Below are positions 1 to 8,611 of a stretch of 64,000 nucleotides of DNA, piece by piece. The position numbers and the translations under genes are program-made. The number at the start of each line of letters is the position of its first letter. Position 1 is the stretch's first letter. Origin of the DNA: Streptomyces nitrosporeus (lineage in GTDB: Bacteria; Actinomycetota; Actinomycetes; Streptomycetales; Streptomycetaceae); the NCBI RefSeq assembly GCF_008704555.1, contig NZ_CP023702.1, forward strand, positions 7,486,001 through 7,550,000, written 5' to 3'. The notes under the pieces were generated by a model. It was given only the letters and a program-made list of their open reading frames with translations. It was not told where the DNA came from and made no database searches.

Positions 1-1474
1 CCCGCCGGCCGGGCAGCGGAAGATGCCCCACCAGCAGCACGGTGGCGCAGGCGAGCAGCGACTCCACGACCCGCGCCCAGGTGGCGGGCGGCTCGCCGGC
101 CAGCCGTACCAGGCCCAGCACGAGCACGGTCACGACCGCCGTCTGCACCGCGAAATGACGTGTCGCCACCGGGAGCAGAGCACCGCAGAGCGCGATCAGC
201 CCGACCCACCCGGCCTGTCCGGCGGGCAGCAGGCACAGTACGGCGAAGACCGCGGCGCCCGCCACCGTTCCCGCGGCCCGGCACAGCACCCGGGAGAGCA
301 GCGGCCCCAGGTCCGGCTTGACGAGGAACACCGCGGTCGCCGGCAACCAGTACCAGTGCGCGTGGTGCAGCCACTGCGACACGAGCGTGCTCGCCACGCA
401 GCACACCGCGACCCGCAGCCCGTACTCACGGCCCGCGGCACCCAGAGCCCGCCTCGCGGCCGGGACGTGACGCGGTGTCCGGTGCGCTTCCAGCGGCATC
501 CCGGGCGGGCGGTCGAAGAGCGCCGCGGCCCCCAGCAGCGCCTCGTCCAGCGCGCGCAGCCCCGCACCGGTACGCGCGGGAGCGGGAAGCGCACCGCAGG
601 CGCCGTCGGCGCGCACCGCGCGGGCCATCCGGCGAGGGCCGTCCGCCACCCGCGGCGGCGGAGGCACACCGGCCCAGGCGAGCGCGGTCGCCGCCTCGGC
701 CAGCGGGAACGCCGCCGCGAACCGGGCGTGCAGCCGGCGTTCGGCCGAGGAACTCGCGCGACGCCGCAGCCGCGGACCGTTCAGCGCGTCCTGAGCCCGG
801 TCCAGGGCGCCGCTCAGCGCCGTGCGCGCCGCACCGGCACCGGGCCCGCCCGTCGCCGCCAGAAGCCGGGCGACCGCCTCGTACACCGCCGCCACCGCCT
901 CCCTCTCGCCGTCCAGGCGGTACGGCCCCGTGCCGCGGCGCCGGCCCGGGGACGGCAGCACCGACCGCAGCAGAAGCAGCCAGCCCGCACCCGCGAGGAA
1001 CAGGGCCGAACGCACCGGACCCGGCTCCGGCAACGGCATCCCGGCCCCGATCACGGCGGCCACCAGGACCTGGGTGCCGCACGCCGAGGCGACCGGCCCC
1101 GTGGAGCTCACCGCCCCCGCGACCAGGCCCAGCACCCCGAACACCAGGGGGACCAGTACCAGCGAGCGGCCCGGTCCGGCCACATCCGCAAGGCAGGAAC
1201 CGGACAGCATCCCCGAGGCCCCGGCCAGCGCCGGAACCCCCAGCCGGGACACCGACGAACGCCGGCTGCCCGGCCGGTCGTTGATACCGGCCAGCATCGC
1301 TCCCAGCGCGGCGGGCACCCCCGCGCCCGGCCGCTCGGCGAGCACCGCCACGAGCAGCGGCGCCGAGGCGAGCGCCCCACGCAGCACCGCGTTCCACGGG
1401 ACCGGGCCGCCCTGCGCCCGGAACACATGGGCGAGCCACGGGGGAGCGGAGGGAACGACGAAGGGAGGGGGCAA
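1..1474 (-). CDS. FUSC family membrane protein, C-terminus cut by window edge
   Basis: The minus strand reads as one open frame from 1474 to the window edge, about 490 residues, without its stop. Hydrophobic helices (for example around residues 30-50 and 85-125) precede a charged central region. A second membrane block follows, with motifs such as QWLHHAHWYWLPATAVFLVK and GTVAGAAVFAVLCLLPAGQ, typical of the FUSC / fusaric-acid-resistance-like family. These are inner-membrane proteins often linked to export of aromatic acids; the substrate here is unknown. The start is a TTG at 1472-1474, chosen because AGGAG lies 7 bases upstream; no ATG or GTG fits as well. The family call is by motif resemblance and the function is inferred. 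Confidence 0.75.
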   Translation of the reverse strand, partial: MPPPFVVPSAPPWLAHVFRAQGGPVPWNAVLRGALASAPLLVAVLAERPGAGVPAALGAMLAGINDRPGSRRSSVSRLGVPALAGASGMLSGSCLADVAGPGRSLVLVPLVFGVLGLVAGAVSSTGPVASACGTQVLVAAVIGAGMPLPEPGPVRSALFLAGAGWLLLLRSVLPSPGRRRGTGPYRLDGEREAVAAVYEAVARLLAATGGPGAGAARTALSGALDRAQDALNGPRLRRRASSSAERRLHARFAAAFPLAEAATALAWAGVPPPPRVADGPRRMARAVRADGACGALPAPARTGAGLRALDEALLGAAALFDRPPGMPLEAHRTPRHVPAARRALGAAGREYGLRVAVCCVASTLVSQWLHHAHWYWLPATAVFLVKPDLGPLLSRVLCRAAGTVAGAAVFAVLCLLPAGQAGWVGLIALCGALLPVATRHFAVQTAVVTVLVLGLVRLAGEPPATWARVVESLLACATVLLVGHLPLPGRR

Positions 1475-1650
1475 TGCCGGGCTCCTGTCCGCGGGGCGGT
1501 CGGTCTCGTCGCCGGCGGACGCCTTCGGCCTGTGGGCGTGGTGCCAGCGTAGGCCGCGGACGTGGAGAGGGTGCTACCCGCTCGTTTCGCGGACGTGAAG
1601 CGCCGGCGGTCCGGACGGGCGGACGAAGGGCGCTCCGGGGCCGGGCGGTG

Positions 1651-3342
1651 TCACAGGGCGGTGCCGAAGTTCTGCGTCCAGACCGGGCCCTCGGGCGAGT
1701 CCTCGACGCCGACACCTATTTCCTCGAAGGCGCAGTCGAGGATGTTGGCACGGTGGCCGGGACTGTTCATCCACGCCTCCATCACCGCGGCGGCCGTGCT
1801 CTGCCCTTTCGCTATGTTCTCCCCGTAGGTGCTCCAGCGGTAACCGGCCGTGGTGATACGGGCTCCGGGGTCCGTCCCGTCCGGCGACGTGTGCGAGAAG
1901 TAGTCACGCGCCGCCATGTCCGCCGAATGCCGCGAAGCGGCCTTCGCCAGCAGGCTGTTGCCGCTCACCGCTCCGCAACCCGCCTCGGCCCGCTCGGCGT
2001 TGACCAGCCGTACGACCTGGTCCGCCACCGAGGGGGACTCTGTCCTCTCCTCCGTCCGTCCGGGAGCGGGAGTGGCGGGGGGCGCCGAGGACGGCGGCCG
2101 GGGCCCCGGCGCCGACGGCGGGGCCGAGGACGTGCTCCGCGACCTGGACGCCTTCGGGGACGGCGAGGGGGAGGACGGCGAGGCCGGTGCCGGAGAGACG
2201 GACGGGGAGGGGGACGGAGGAGGCGCCGGCGCGTCCGGGGCGCCGTCCGGCGGACCGGGCAGCGTACCGGCGGCGGTCGCGGCCCCCTGGCCGGGACCGT
2301 CCGTGCAGAGGTGCACCGCGGCCCCCCCGCCGCCCAGCGTGCCGACCGCGGCCAGCGCCGCCACCACGGTGTTCCGGCGCCGCCGGCGTATCCGGTTCCG
2401 GCGCCGTTCGGCACGTCCGGCCCCCGGCGCGTGCACGGGGCCGGGCACCGGCAGGTCCCCGGTCACCCCGGCTCCGCCGCCCGCGTACGCCGCCGGCTCC
2501 GGACCGCCCGCGTGTCCCGCCGGAGTGAGGGCCGAACCGCCCGCGTACGCCGCCCGCCCGGCCCCGGAAGCACCCGCGTACGCCGTCGGTACGACCAGCG
2601 CGAGACCCGCCAGCAGCCCCTCGACGGGAACCAGTCCCGACCGGTGCCCCGAGCAGACCGTGCAGTCCCGGGCATGGCGGGCCAGCCGCTTGCGCCAGAG
2701 TGCGGAAGGCGCACCGTCCCACCCCGCGGTGAGATCCTCCAGCAGCACACAGGGCGGATCGGCCTTCAGCGCCCGCACCACCACCCGCGCGGCCTCCAGC
2801 TGGGCCTTCATCCGCTGCACCCGTACCGCGGTGTGCCGCGCGGACAGTCCGAGGGCCTCGGCCACCTCGCTCCGGGTGAGCTGCCCGGCCGCCTCCAGCC
2901 ACCACAGCGCGAGCAGATCGCGGTCGTCCTCCTCCAGCCACCGCGTGGCCTGCGCCGTCTCCCGGCGCTGCCCCGTCAGACCGAGACGGATGATGGTCAG
3001 CCCGACGAAGTCCGCCGAAGGGTCGACGACCTCGTGGGCCTCCCGCAGCCCGTCGGCGGACAGGCCGGAAGGACCCCGCTCACGCCAGTGGCGGCGTATC
3101 TGGTTCATCGTGATCGCGACGGCCCAGGAACGGAAACTGCCGGGGTCGCGCAGTCCGGGCAGCCCGCGGAGCAGGTGCAGCACGCTCTCCTGCACCACGT
3201 CGTCGACGTCCGCGTGACCGTTCAGGGCTCTGCCGACGATGTTGTGGATCAGCGGCAGGCAGGAGGCGACGAGCCGTTCTCTGGCCTGTTCGTCTCCCGC
3301 CTGAGCCGCCTCGACCCACGCCGTCCCGGGTCCCTCGCCCAC
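1651..3342 (-). CDS. Sigma-70 (ECF-like) sigma factor fused to zinc finger, membrane segment and CAP domain
   Basis: About 563 residues. The N-terminal ~190 residues are an ECF-type sigma factor: region 2 (HADVDDVVQESVLHLLRGL, FRSWAVAITMNQIRRHWRE) and region 4 helix-turn-helix (LTRSEVAEALGLSARHTAVR). Near residue 225 is HARDCTVC, an HxxxCxxC motif like anti-sigma zinc-binding domains. An Ala/Pro/Ser-rich linker contains one membrane segment after a basic stretch (RRRRNTVVAALAAVGTLGG). The last ~125 residues are a CAP/SCP domain, with LVNAERAEAGC, FSHTSPDGTDPGARI, YGENIA and WMNSPGHRANIL. Predicted topology is cytoplasmic sigma and zinc finger with an extracellular CAP domain. The GTG at 3342 is preferred for its upstream GGAAGG; an in-frame GTG at 3384 is the alternative. 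It could be a membrane-tethered sigma factor released by a signal, which is inference. Confidence 0.85.
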   Translation of the reverse strand: MGEGPGTAWVEAAQAGDEQARERLVASCLPLIHNIVGRALNGHADVDDVVQESVLHLLRGLPGLRDPGSFRSWAVAITMNQIRRHWRERGPSGLSADGLREAHEVVDPSADFVGLTIIRLGLTGQRRETAQATRWLEEDDRDLLALWWLEAAGQLTRSEVAEALGLSARHTAVRVQRMKAQLEAARVVVRALKADPPCVLLEDLTAGWDGAPSALWRKRLARHARDCTVCSGHRSGLVPVEGLLAGLALVVPTAYAGASGAGRAAYAGGSALTPAGHAGGPEPAAYAGGGAGVTGDLPVPGPVHAPGAGRAERRRNRIRRRRRNTVVAALAAVGTLGGGGAAVHLCTDGPGQGAATAAGTLPGPPDGAPDAPAPPPSPSPSVSPAPASPSSPSPSPKASRSRSTSSAPPSAPGPRPPSSAPPATPAPGRTEERTESPSVADQVVRLVNAERAEAGCGAVSGNSLLAKAASRHSADMAARDYFSHTSPDGTDPGARITTAGYRWSTYGENIAKGQSTAAAVMEAWMNSPGHRANILDCAFEEIGVGVEDSPEGPVWTQNFGTAL

Positions 3343-3460
3343 GCTGTGCCCACCCTTCCGGGGTCCTGTTCCGTCACTTCCCACACAGGGGAGACGCTGT
3401 GCGGCGGGGACGATAACAGGAATCGGGCGACGGCCCCGGAGACCGTGACCGGCCCCGGCC

Positions 3461-3503
3461 GTGCCGGAGCCCGTGGCGGGAGAACCGCCACGGGCTCCGG
3501 CAC
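3461..3503 (-). terminator. Perfect 19-bp hairpin
   Basis: Two perfect 19-base arms (3461-3479 and 3485-3503) flank a 5-base loop. It lies between the antitoxin-like gene upstream and the sigma-CAP gene downstream, both on the minus strand. It probably ends transcription of the antitoxin-like gene. There is no U-tract, which is normal for Streptomyces terminators. Confidence 0.6.
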
Positions 3504-3598
3504 GGGAACGGCCGCGGTGGGCCGGCGCCCGCTCAAAGCTCCGGACGAGAGACGAAAGGGGAGTCCGGAGCTCTCAGGGCGCTGTGGACGCGGTGCCC

Positions 3599-3793
3599 TC
3601 AGCCGCGCGGGGAGCCGTCCTGCCCCTGGTCCGGGCCGAACCGCTGCTTGAGCTTGTCCTGCGCGGTGTCCACGTGCTTGCCGTACTTGCCCTGCGTCCG
3701 CTCGTCGATCTTGTCGCCGGCTCTGTCGATGCCCTTCCCGGCCTGGTCCTCGTGGCCCTTGAGCATCTTCTTGATCTTGTCCATCGCGGACAT
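3599..3793 (-). CDS. MT0933-like (PF14013) antitoxin / small stress protein
   Basis: This 64-residue protein starts MSAMDKIKKMLKGHEDQAG and continues with KGIDRAGDKIDERTQGKYG. That is the charged helical pattern of the MT0933/Rv0909-like antitoxin family. ATG 3793 is preceded by AGGAGG-type sequence with good spacing. In Mycobacterium tuberculosis the relative Rv0909 sits with a toxin; no toxin gene is next to this one, so the antitoxin label rests on family resemblance only. Many Streptomyces carry several solitary copies and a general stress role is equally possible. A strong hairpin follows the gene. Confidence 0.7.
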   Translation of the reverse strand: MSAMDKIKKMLKGHEDQAGKGIDRAGDKIDERTQGKYGKHVDTAQDKLKQRFGPDQGQDGSPRG

Positions 3794-4119
3794 ACTGCTC
3801 CTCCTCGGCTCGGCGTCCCCCTCCTGTCCAGGGTCTCCGTACACGGCCGGGTCCGCATCCGCGCCCGCCCGTTTCCGCCCGGTCCGGGACCGGGCCGGAG
3901 CCACCCGGCCCGGGAAAGAGGTGTGAAGAGCGTCTGTCCGGGCAGATACCGGGTGACCAGGAGGGGGTGGTGGCCGTGGGCCGCATCCGGATCGTCCGTC
4001 GTCCGCAACAGCCGGCGAAGCCTCGCCCGCTGGACCTGCGCACCCCGTCCGGCAGGCCCCTGCCGTACTGACCGAAGCCGCTCCCGGCCCGCGGGCGGGC
4101 AGGCGTAAGCTCGGTGGGC

Positions 4120-5433
4120 ATGATCGGTCACTCGGCGCGTGAGGCGTCCGCACAGCGGCAGAACTGGGCCCGCAACATCACCTTCGCGGCGCGGCGGCTG
4201 CACACGCCGGCCTCGGTGGCGGAGCTCCGGACCGTCGTGGCGGCCGGAACCGCGCTGAGGGCCCTGGGCACCGGACACAGCTTCAACACGGTCGCCGACA
4301 CCCACGGCGACCTGGTGTCCGTCGCCGGACTGCCCCGCAGGATCGAGGTGGACCGGGCGGCGGCCACCGCGACGGTCAGCGGCGGGCTGAGGTTCGGTGA
4401 ACTGACCGGCGAACTGCACCGCAGCGGCTTCGCCCTGCACAACCTCGGCTCGCTGCCGCACATCTCGGTGGCCGGTGCCTGCGCCACGGGGACCCACGGC
4501 TCCGGGGTGACCAACCGCTCCCTGGCCGGAGCGGTCCGTGCCCTGGAGTTCGTCACCGCCGACGGCGGACTCGCCACCCTCGAGCGCGGGGACGCCGGCT
4601 TCCAGGGGGCCGTCGTCTCCCTGGGGGCGCTGGGCGTGGTGACGAGTGTGACCCTGGACCTCGTGCCCGCCTTCGAGATCCGGCAGTGGGTGTACGAAGG
4701 GCTCCCGCAGGAGCGGCTCCTCGCCGACTTCGACGGGGTGATGTCGCAGGCGTACAGCGTCAGCCTGTTCACCAGCTGGCGCGACGGCCCCCTCGACCAG
4801 GTCTGGCTCAAGCAGCGGACCGAGGGGACGGACACCGCCACGGCACCCCGCACCTGGTACGGGGCGACGCTCGCCGGGGGCCCCAGGCACCCGGTCCCGG
4901 GGATGCCCGCCCGGCACTGCACCGAGCAGGAGGGCGTCAGCGGTCCGTGGCACACCCGGCTGCCGCACTTCCGGCTCGAGTTCACCCCGAGCAACGGCGA
5001 GGAACTGCAGTCCGAGTACTTCGTCGCCCGGACCGACGCCGTGGCCGCGTACGAGGCACTGGACCGCATCCGTGACCGCATCGCCCCCCTCCTGCAGATC
5101 AGCGAGATCCGTACCGTCGCCTCGGACGATCTGTGGCTGAGCCCCGCCCAGGGCCGTGACTCCGTCGCCTTCCACTTCACCTGGGTGCCCGACACGGAGG
5201 CCGTCACCCCCGTCGTCACGGCGATCGAAGAGGCGCTGGCGCCGTTCGGAGCGCGGCCGCACTGGGGCAAGGTGTTCACCACGCCTCCCGCCGCCCTGCG
5301 CGGGCTCTACCCCCACTACGCCGACTTCGAGCGGCTGATGGCCCGTACGGACCCGGCCGGGACCTTCCGCAACGCGTTCCTGGAGCAGCACTTCCCCCGC
5401 ACCGCCGCCGGTGCGCAGGACGCGGCCCGCTGA
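4120..5433 (+). CDS. Alditol oxidase-like FAD-linked oxidase
   Basis: About 437 residues, close to the length of Streptomyces coelicolor AldO (about 418). It is a VAO-type flavoprotein. The motif RALGTGHSFN contains the His that binds FAD covalently in AldO, and SLPHISVAGACATGTHGSG is the FAD-binding loop. Equivalents of the AldO substrate residues appear in SEIRTVASD (Glu/Arg) and HWGKVF (Lys). The expected reaction is oxidation of sugar alcohols such as xylitol or sorbitol to the aldose, with O2 reduced to H2O2. A gulonolactone oxidase-like role is possible but less likely given the similarity to AldO. No signal peptide is seen, so it is cytoplasmic. ATG 4120 is chosen; GTG 4114 is an in-frame alternative and both have weak ribosome sites. 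It is monocistronic, with the next gene convergent. Confidence 0.88.
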   Translation: MIGHSAREASAQRQNWARNITFAARRLHTPASVAELRTVVAAGTALRALGTGHSFNTVADTHGDLVSVAGLPRRIEVDRAAATATVSGGLRFGELTGELHRSGFALHNLGSLPHISVAGACATGTHGSGVTNRSLAGAVRALEFVTADGGLATLERGDAGFQGAVVSLGALGVVTSVTLDLVPAFEIRQWVYEGLPQERLLADFDGVMSQAYSVSLFTSWRDGPLDQVWLKQRTEGTDTATAPRTWYGATLAGGPRHPVPGMPARHCTEQEGVSGPWHTRLPHFRLEFTPSNGEELQSEYFVARTDAVAAYEALDRIRDRIAPLLQISEIRTVASDDLWLSPAQGRDSVAFHFTWVPDTEAVTPVVTAIEEALAPFGARPHWGKVFTTPPAALRGLYPHYADFERLMARTDPAGTFRNAFLEQHFPRTAAGAQDAAR

Positions 5434-5478
5434 GGCGGGCGGCGGTGAGCGCGGCCACGGCCCTCCCCGGTGCGAGGG

Positions 5479-6486
5479 TCAGCCACGGGCGGGCGGAGGG
5501 CCCTCCGGTCCGTCCGGGAGGCCCCTCGTGTCCGGCCGCGGAGCGAGCTCCTCGACCAGCGCCGCCAGTTCCTCGCAGGCCAGTTCGGTCTCCCGGCGGA
5601 TGTTGTGCTGCTCGGTGGTGACCGCTGCGAGCAGGAGCCCGGTCAGGGCGATGCAGCCGTTGAGGACGCTCAGGTTGAGCATCACCTCCAGCACACTGTG
5701 CCCGGCGAACGGTCCCACGCCGTCGGCTCCGGCGACGATCGCCATCACGGACATCAGAAGCGCGCAGGGCGCACTGCCCGCCAGCTGGAAGCGCAGGGCC
5801 GCGCAGACGAGGACGGGGAAGACCAGATAGAGCATGGACAGGGTGCCCCTGGTGGCCAGCAACGTGATCCCCGTCGCGACGACCGCCAGCGCCGACGCCT
5901 CCAGCCACCGGTCGCCCAGCCGGGGCCACCGGGCCCGGCGCATGACGAGCAGCAGCGGGGTGACCGTCAGCACCCCCATCGCGTCCCCCGCCCACCAGGC
6001 CGACCAGACCGGCCAGAAGTGGCTCCGGTCGAGGTCGCCGGTGAGCAGGAGGGTGACCGCGCCGACGGCGGAACTGATCAGCATGCCCCCCATGGCCCCC
6101 AGGAAGACCAGGGCGACGCCGTCGCGCAGCCGGTCCAGCTCCTGACGGAACCCCACCGCCCGCAGGGCGAGACAGGCGCAGACCGGGGCCAGCGTGTTGC
6201 CCAGGGCGATGGCGGCCCCGGGCGGAGCGAGGCTTCCGCTCAGGGTCGCGACGCTGAGCAGGGCACCGGCGGCGATCGCCGGCCAGGCCCTGAGCCCCAG
6301 CCACAGCAGGGCGGCCAGGGCGATGCCCGTGGGCGGCCAGAGCGGTGTGACGACCGACCCCTCCACGCTGACCGGCCTGAGCAGTCCGATCCGCCCCGCC
6401 GCGTAGTACGCACCGGTGATGCCCAGCATCCACAGCACGGACACGGCCCGGCGTCTGGTTTCCTCGCTGCGGATCACGTGTCTCAT
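5479..6486 (-). CDS. MASE1 domain integral membrane protein
   Basis: 335 residues with about eight hydrophobic helices. The motif PLWPPTGIALAALLWLGLRA and later SAWWAGDAMGVLTVTPLLL match MASE1 (PF05231), a membrane sensory domain usually joined to GGDEF, histidine kinase or PP2C output domains. Here there is no cytoplasmic output domain, only a short Pro-rich tail. The gene lies 52 bases downstream of a PP2C phosphatase gene on the same strand, so the sensor and output parts of a normally fused protein may be split over two genes. That reading is inference. ATG 6486 is used. Confidence 0.82.
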   Translation of the reverse strand: MRHVIRSEETRRRAVSVLWMLGITGAYYAAGRIGLLRPVSVEGSVVTPLWPPTGIALAALLWLGLRAWPAIAAGALLSVATLSGSLAPPGAAIALGNTLAPVCACLALRAVGFRQELDRLRDGVALVFLGAMGGMLISSAVGAVTLLLTGDLDRSHFWPVWSAWWAGDAMGVLTVTPLLLVMRRARWPRLGDRWLEASALAVVATGITLLATRGTLSMLYLVFPVLVCAALRFQLAGSAPCALLMSVMAIVAGADGVGPFAGHSVLEVMLNLSVLNGCIALTGLLLAAVTTEQHNIRRETELACEELAALVEELAPRPDTRGLPDGPEGPPPARG

Positions 6487-6538
6487 CAGACACCGCCGGC
6501 GGGAGCGGGCGGGCGTGACACGCGCTGAGGCCCCCGCG

Positions 6539-7375
6539 TCAGGGGGCGCCGGGCCCCGGGGGCCTGTCGTGGCACAGGACGAGGACCGCCGCGTCGTCCT
6601 CGTGGCCGGTCAGCGCCGCCGCCCGCAGCACGGTGTCGGCCAGTTCCTCGGCGGAGGCGCCGACATGCGCGCTCACCAGGCGCCGTACCTCCTCCAGCCC
6701 GTCACCGATCGGCATCGAGGGCCCTTCGATCACCCCGTCGGTGAGCAGTACCAGAGCGCCTTCGGTGTCCAGGGTCCGCCGGGTGACCGGATAGTCCTGT
6801 CCGGCGTCGATGCCCAGGGGCAGCCCGCCGGCGTCCGTGGTGACCCCGGACCGCCCGTCGGCGGTCGCCCAGACGCCGGCGACATGGCCGGCGCGCGCAC
6901 TGGACAGCTCGCGGGTCGCCGGATCGAGCCGGAAGAACGAGGAGGTGGCGAAGAGACTGGAGTCCATCGAGAGGACCAGATCGTTGGTGCGGGCCATCAC
7001 CTCGCCCGGATCCGCAGCCGTGCCGGCGACGGCGCGCATCGCGATCCTGACCTGCCCCATGAACGCGGCGGCCTCCACGTCATGCCCCTGGACGTCACCG
7101 ATGGCCAGGCCGAGCGCCCCGTCCGGCAGCAGGAAGACGTCGTACCAGTCGCCCCCGATGTCCAGCCCGTCCCGCGCGGGCGCGTACCGGGCGGCTGTCC
7201 GGATGCCGGGGAGGGAGGGCAGCGTGGCCGGCAGCATCTTGCGCTGGAGGGCCTGGGCGAGCTCGACGCGGGCCTGATGGGGACCCACCTCCTGCCGGGC
7301 GCGGGCCGTCAGGTGCTGCAAGGTGCTGAGCAGATCCTCGGCGCTCGCCGACCGGGGTGTCCGACGCCGGTTCAT
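6539..7375 (-). CDS. PP2C-type (SpoIIE/RsbU-like) serine phosphatase
   Basis: About 278 residues. A helical linker (ELAQALQRKMLPATLP) leads into a SpoIIE-type PP2C domain. Metal-binding and core motifs are visible: DIGGDWYDVF, GDVQGHDVEAAAFMGQ, SSARAGH, LLTDGVIE and GHEDDAAVLVL. Such phosphatases usually dephosphorylate anti-anti-sigma (STAS) proteins in partner-switching pathways. No STAS or kinase gene lies nearby. ATG 7375 has GGAG eight bases upstream and is preferred over the GTG 12 bases earlier. It is cotranscribed with the downstream MASE1 gene, which suggests membrane signal input to this soluble phosphatase. Confidence 0.88.
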   Translation of the reverse strand: MNRRRTPRSASAEDLLSTLQHLTARARQEVGPHQARVELAQALQRKMLPATLPSLPGIRTAARYAPARDGLDIGGDWYDVFLLPDGALGLAIGDVQGHDVEAAAFMGQVRIAMRAVAGTAADPGEVMARTNDLVLSMDSSLFATSSFFRLDPATRELSSARAGHVAGVWATADGRSGVTTDAGGLPLGIDAGQDYPVTRRTLDTEGALVLLTDGVIEGPSMPIGDGLEEVRRLVSAHVGASAEELADTVLRAAALTGHEDDAAVLVLCHDRPPGPGAP

Positions 7376-7465
7376 GGGCCGCTCCACGATGCGTTCGTAC
7401 TCGGATCCTCCGTGCGGTCCCGGGGCCCGGACGAGCGCCGCGGAACCGTCACGGGCCCGGCGGGA

Positions 7466-7945
7466 TCAGCCCGCCCGGCCCAGGGAGGCGGTGAGGCGGC
7501 CCAGGGTCTCCTGCAGGGAGAGGACCTCCTGGACCGACAGACCGGTGGCTCGCAGGATCGTACGGGGTACCGGCAGGGCCCGCTCCCGCAGACGGACCCC
7601 TGAGTCCGTGAGGTGGACGTCGACCGACCGTTCGTCCTCACTGCTGCGTTCGCGCCGGACGAGTCCCGCCGCTTCGAGCCGCTTGAGCAGGGGGGACAGC
7701 GTCCCCGAATCCAGGTGAAGACGCTCGCCGATCGTCTTCACCGGCAAAGGGCCCTCCTCCCAGAGGACCATCATCGCGAGGTACTGCGGGTAGGTGAGAC
7801 CGAGCTCCTTGAGCGCCTGCCGGTAGACGCCGCCGAAGGCCCGGGACGCGGCCTGCAACGAGAAGCAGACCTGGTGGTCCAGCCGCAGGAGCTCGGTGTC
7901 GGGCAGTTCCGCGGGGTCGGGGGAGCGGGGTGGCGGTGACGTCAT
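7466..7945 (-). CDS. ohrR: OhrR, MarR-family organic peroxide sensor
   Basis: 159 residues with the MarR winged-helix pattern (LPVKTIGERLHLDSGTLSPL, RLEAAGLVRRERSSEDERSV). The N-terminal LDHQVCFSLQ carries the conserved reactive cysteine (Cys27) of OhrR repressors. It is divergent from ohr across about 130 bases that contain a 20-bp palindrome, the likely operator for both genes. Reduced OhrR binds and represses; oxidation of the cysteine by organic hydroperoxides releases it. ATG 7945 fits the family N-terminus; a GTG six bases upstream is also possible. Confidence 0.92.
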   Translation of the reverse strand: MTSPPPRSPDPAELPDTELLRLDHQVCFSLQAASRAFGGVYRQALKELGLTYPQYLAMMVLWEEGPLPVKTIGERLHLDSGTLSPLLKRLEAAGLVRRERSSEDERSVDVHLTDSGVRLRERALPVPRTILRATGLSVQEVLSLQETLGRLTASLGRAG

Positions 7946-7972
7946 GTCCACCAGCGTAATCCCTCGCCCATA

Positions 7973-8007
7973 TTCAGTTGCACACAATTCAGTTGTGCAC
8001 AACTGAA
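7973..8007. promoter_or_regulatory. OhrR operator with perfect 20-bp palindrome
   Basis: TTCAGTTGTGCACAACTGAA at 7988-8007 is a perfect palindrome. Immediately left, 7973-7980 repeats the half site TTCAGTTG, so three half sites lie in tandem. It lies between ohrR and ohr, about 65 bases upstream of the ohr start, where an operator shared by the divergent genes is expected. Confidence 0.8.
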
Positions 8008-8073
8008 AACTGTGGGACTCTGTCGGTGGTGGCCGGGCCGGTCACCACCGGTACGAGAGAGAAGGTCACCCAC

Positions 8074-8484
8074 ATGGACGCGCTGTACACCGCTGCCGCC
8101 ACCGCGAACGGCCGTGAGGGCCGGGCGGTGAGCTCGGACGGCCGGCTCGACCTGACGCTCGCCCTGCCGCCCGCCCTCGGGGGCGACGGGGAGGGGACCA
8201 ACCCCGAACAGCTCTTCGCCGCCGGGTACGCGGCCTGCTTCGCCAGCGCGATGAGCGCGGTCGGCCGGGAGATGAAGCTCGACACCAAGGACGTCGCCGT
8301 GACGGCCGAGGTGTCCATCGGCAAGGACGGCGACGGCTTCGGCCTGGCGGTCGTCATGCGCGTCGAGCTGCCGGAGGCGCTCGAGGGCGGGACGGGCCGC
8401 AAGCTGGTCGAGGCGACCCACGCCTACTGCCCCTACTCCAAGGCCACCCGCGGCAACATCGACGTGGAACTCGTGATCGAGTAA
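8074..8484 (+). CDS. ohr: Organic hydroperoxide resistance protein Ohr
   Basis: 136 residues, the usual Ohr/OsmC-subgroup length. Both catalytic cysteines are present: Cys55 in GYAACFASAM and Cys119 in THAYCPYSKATRGN. Ohr is a cytoplasmic thiol peroxidase that reduces fatty-acid and other organic hydroperoxides with lipoyl-dependent recycling. ATG 8074 follows GAAGG at proper spacing and matches the family N-terminus. It is divergent from ohrR and followed by a 22-bp hairpin. Confidence 0.95.
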   Translation: MDALYTAAATANGREGRAVSSDGRLDLTLALPPALGGDGEGTNPEQLFAAGYAACFASAMSAVGREMKLDTKDVAVTAEVSIGKDGDGFGLAVVMRVELPEALEGGTGRKLVEATHAYCPYSKATRGNIDVELVIE

Positions 8485-8540
8485 CCGGCACGCGTGTGTG
8501 TCGTCGGCCACTTTTCCCTGGCGTGAGGCCCGGGGCAGTG

Positions 8541-8586
8541 GCCGGCCGCCTTCCGGGGGCGGCCCCGCCCCCGGAAGGCGGCCGGC
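8541..8586. terminator. Perfect 22-bp hairpin between ohr and tRNA-Trp
   Basis: Arms 8541-8562 and 8565-8586 are perfectly complementary with a 2-base centre. It sits between the convergent ohr and tRNA genes, so it can serve as a bidirectional terminator. Confidence 0.7.
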
Positions 8587-8611
8587 GGGCCCGGCCGAGG
8601 AGGCCGTACAG

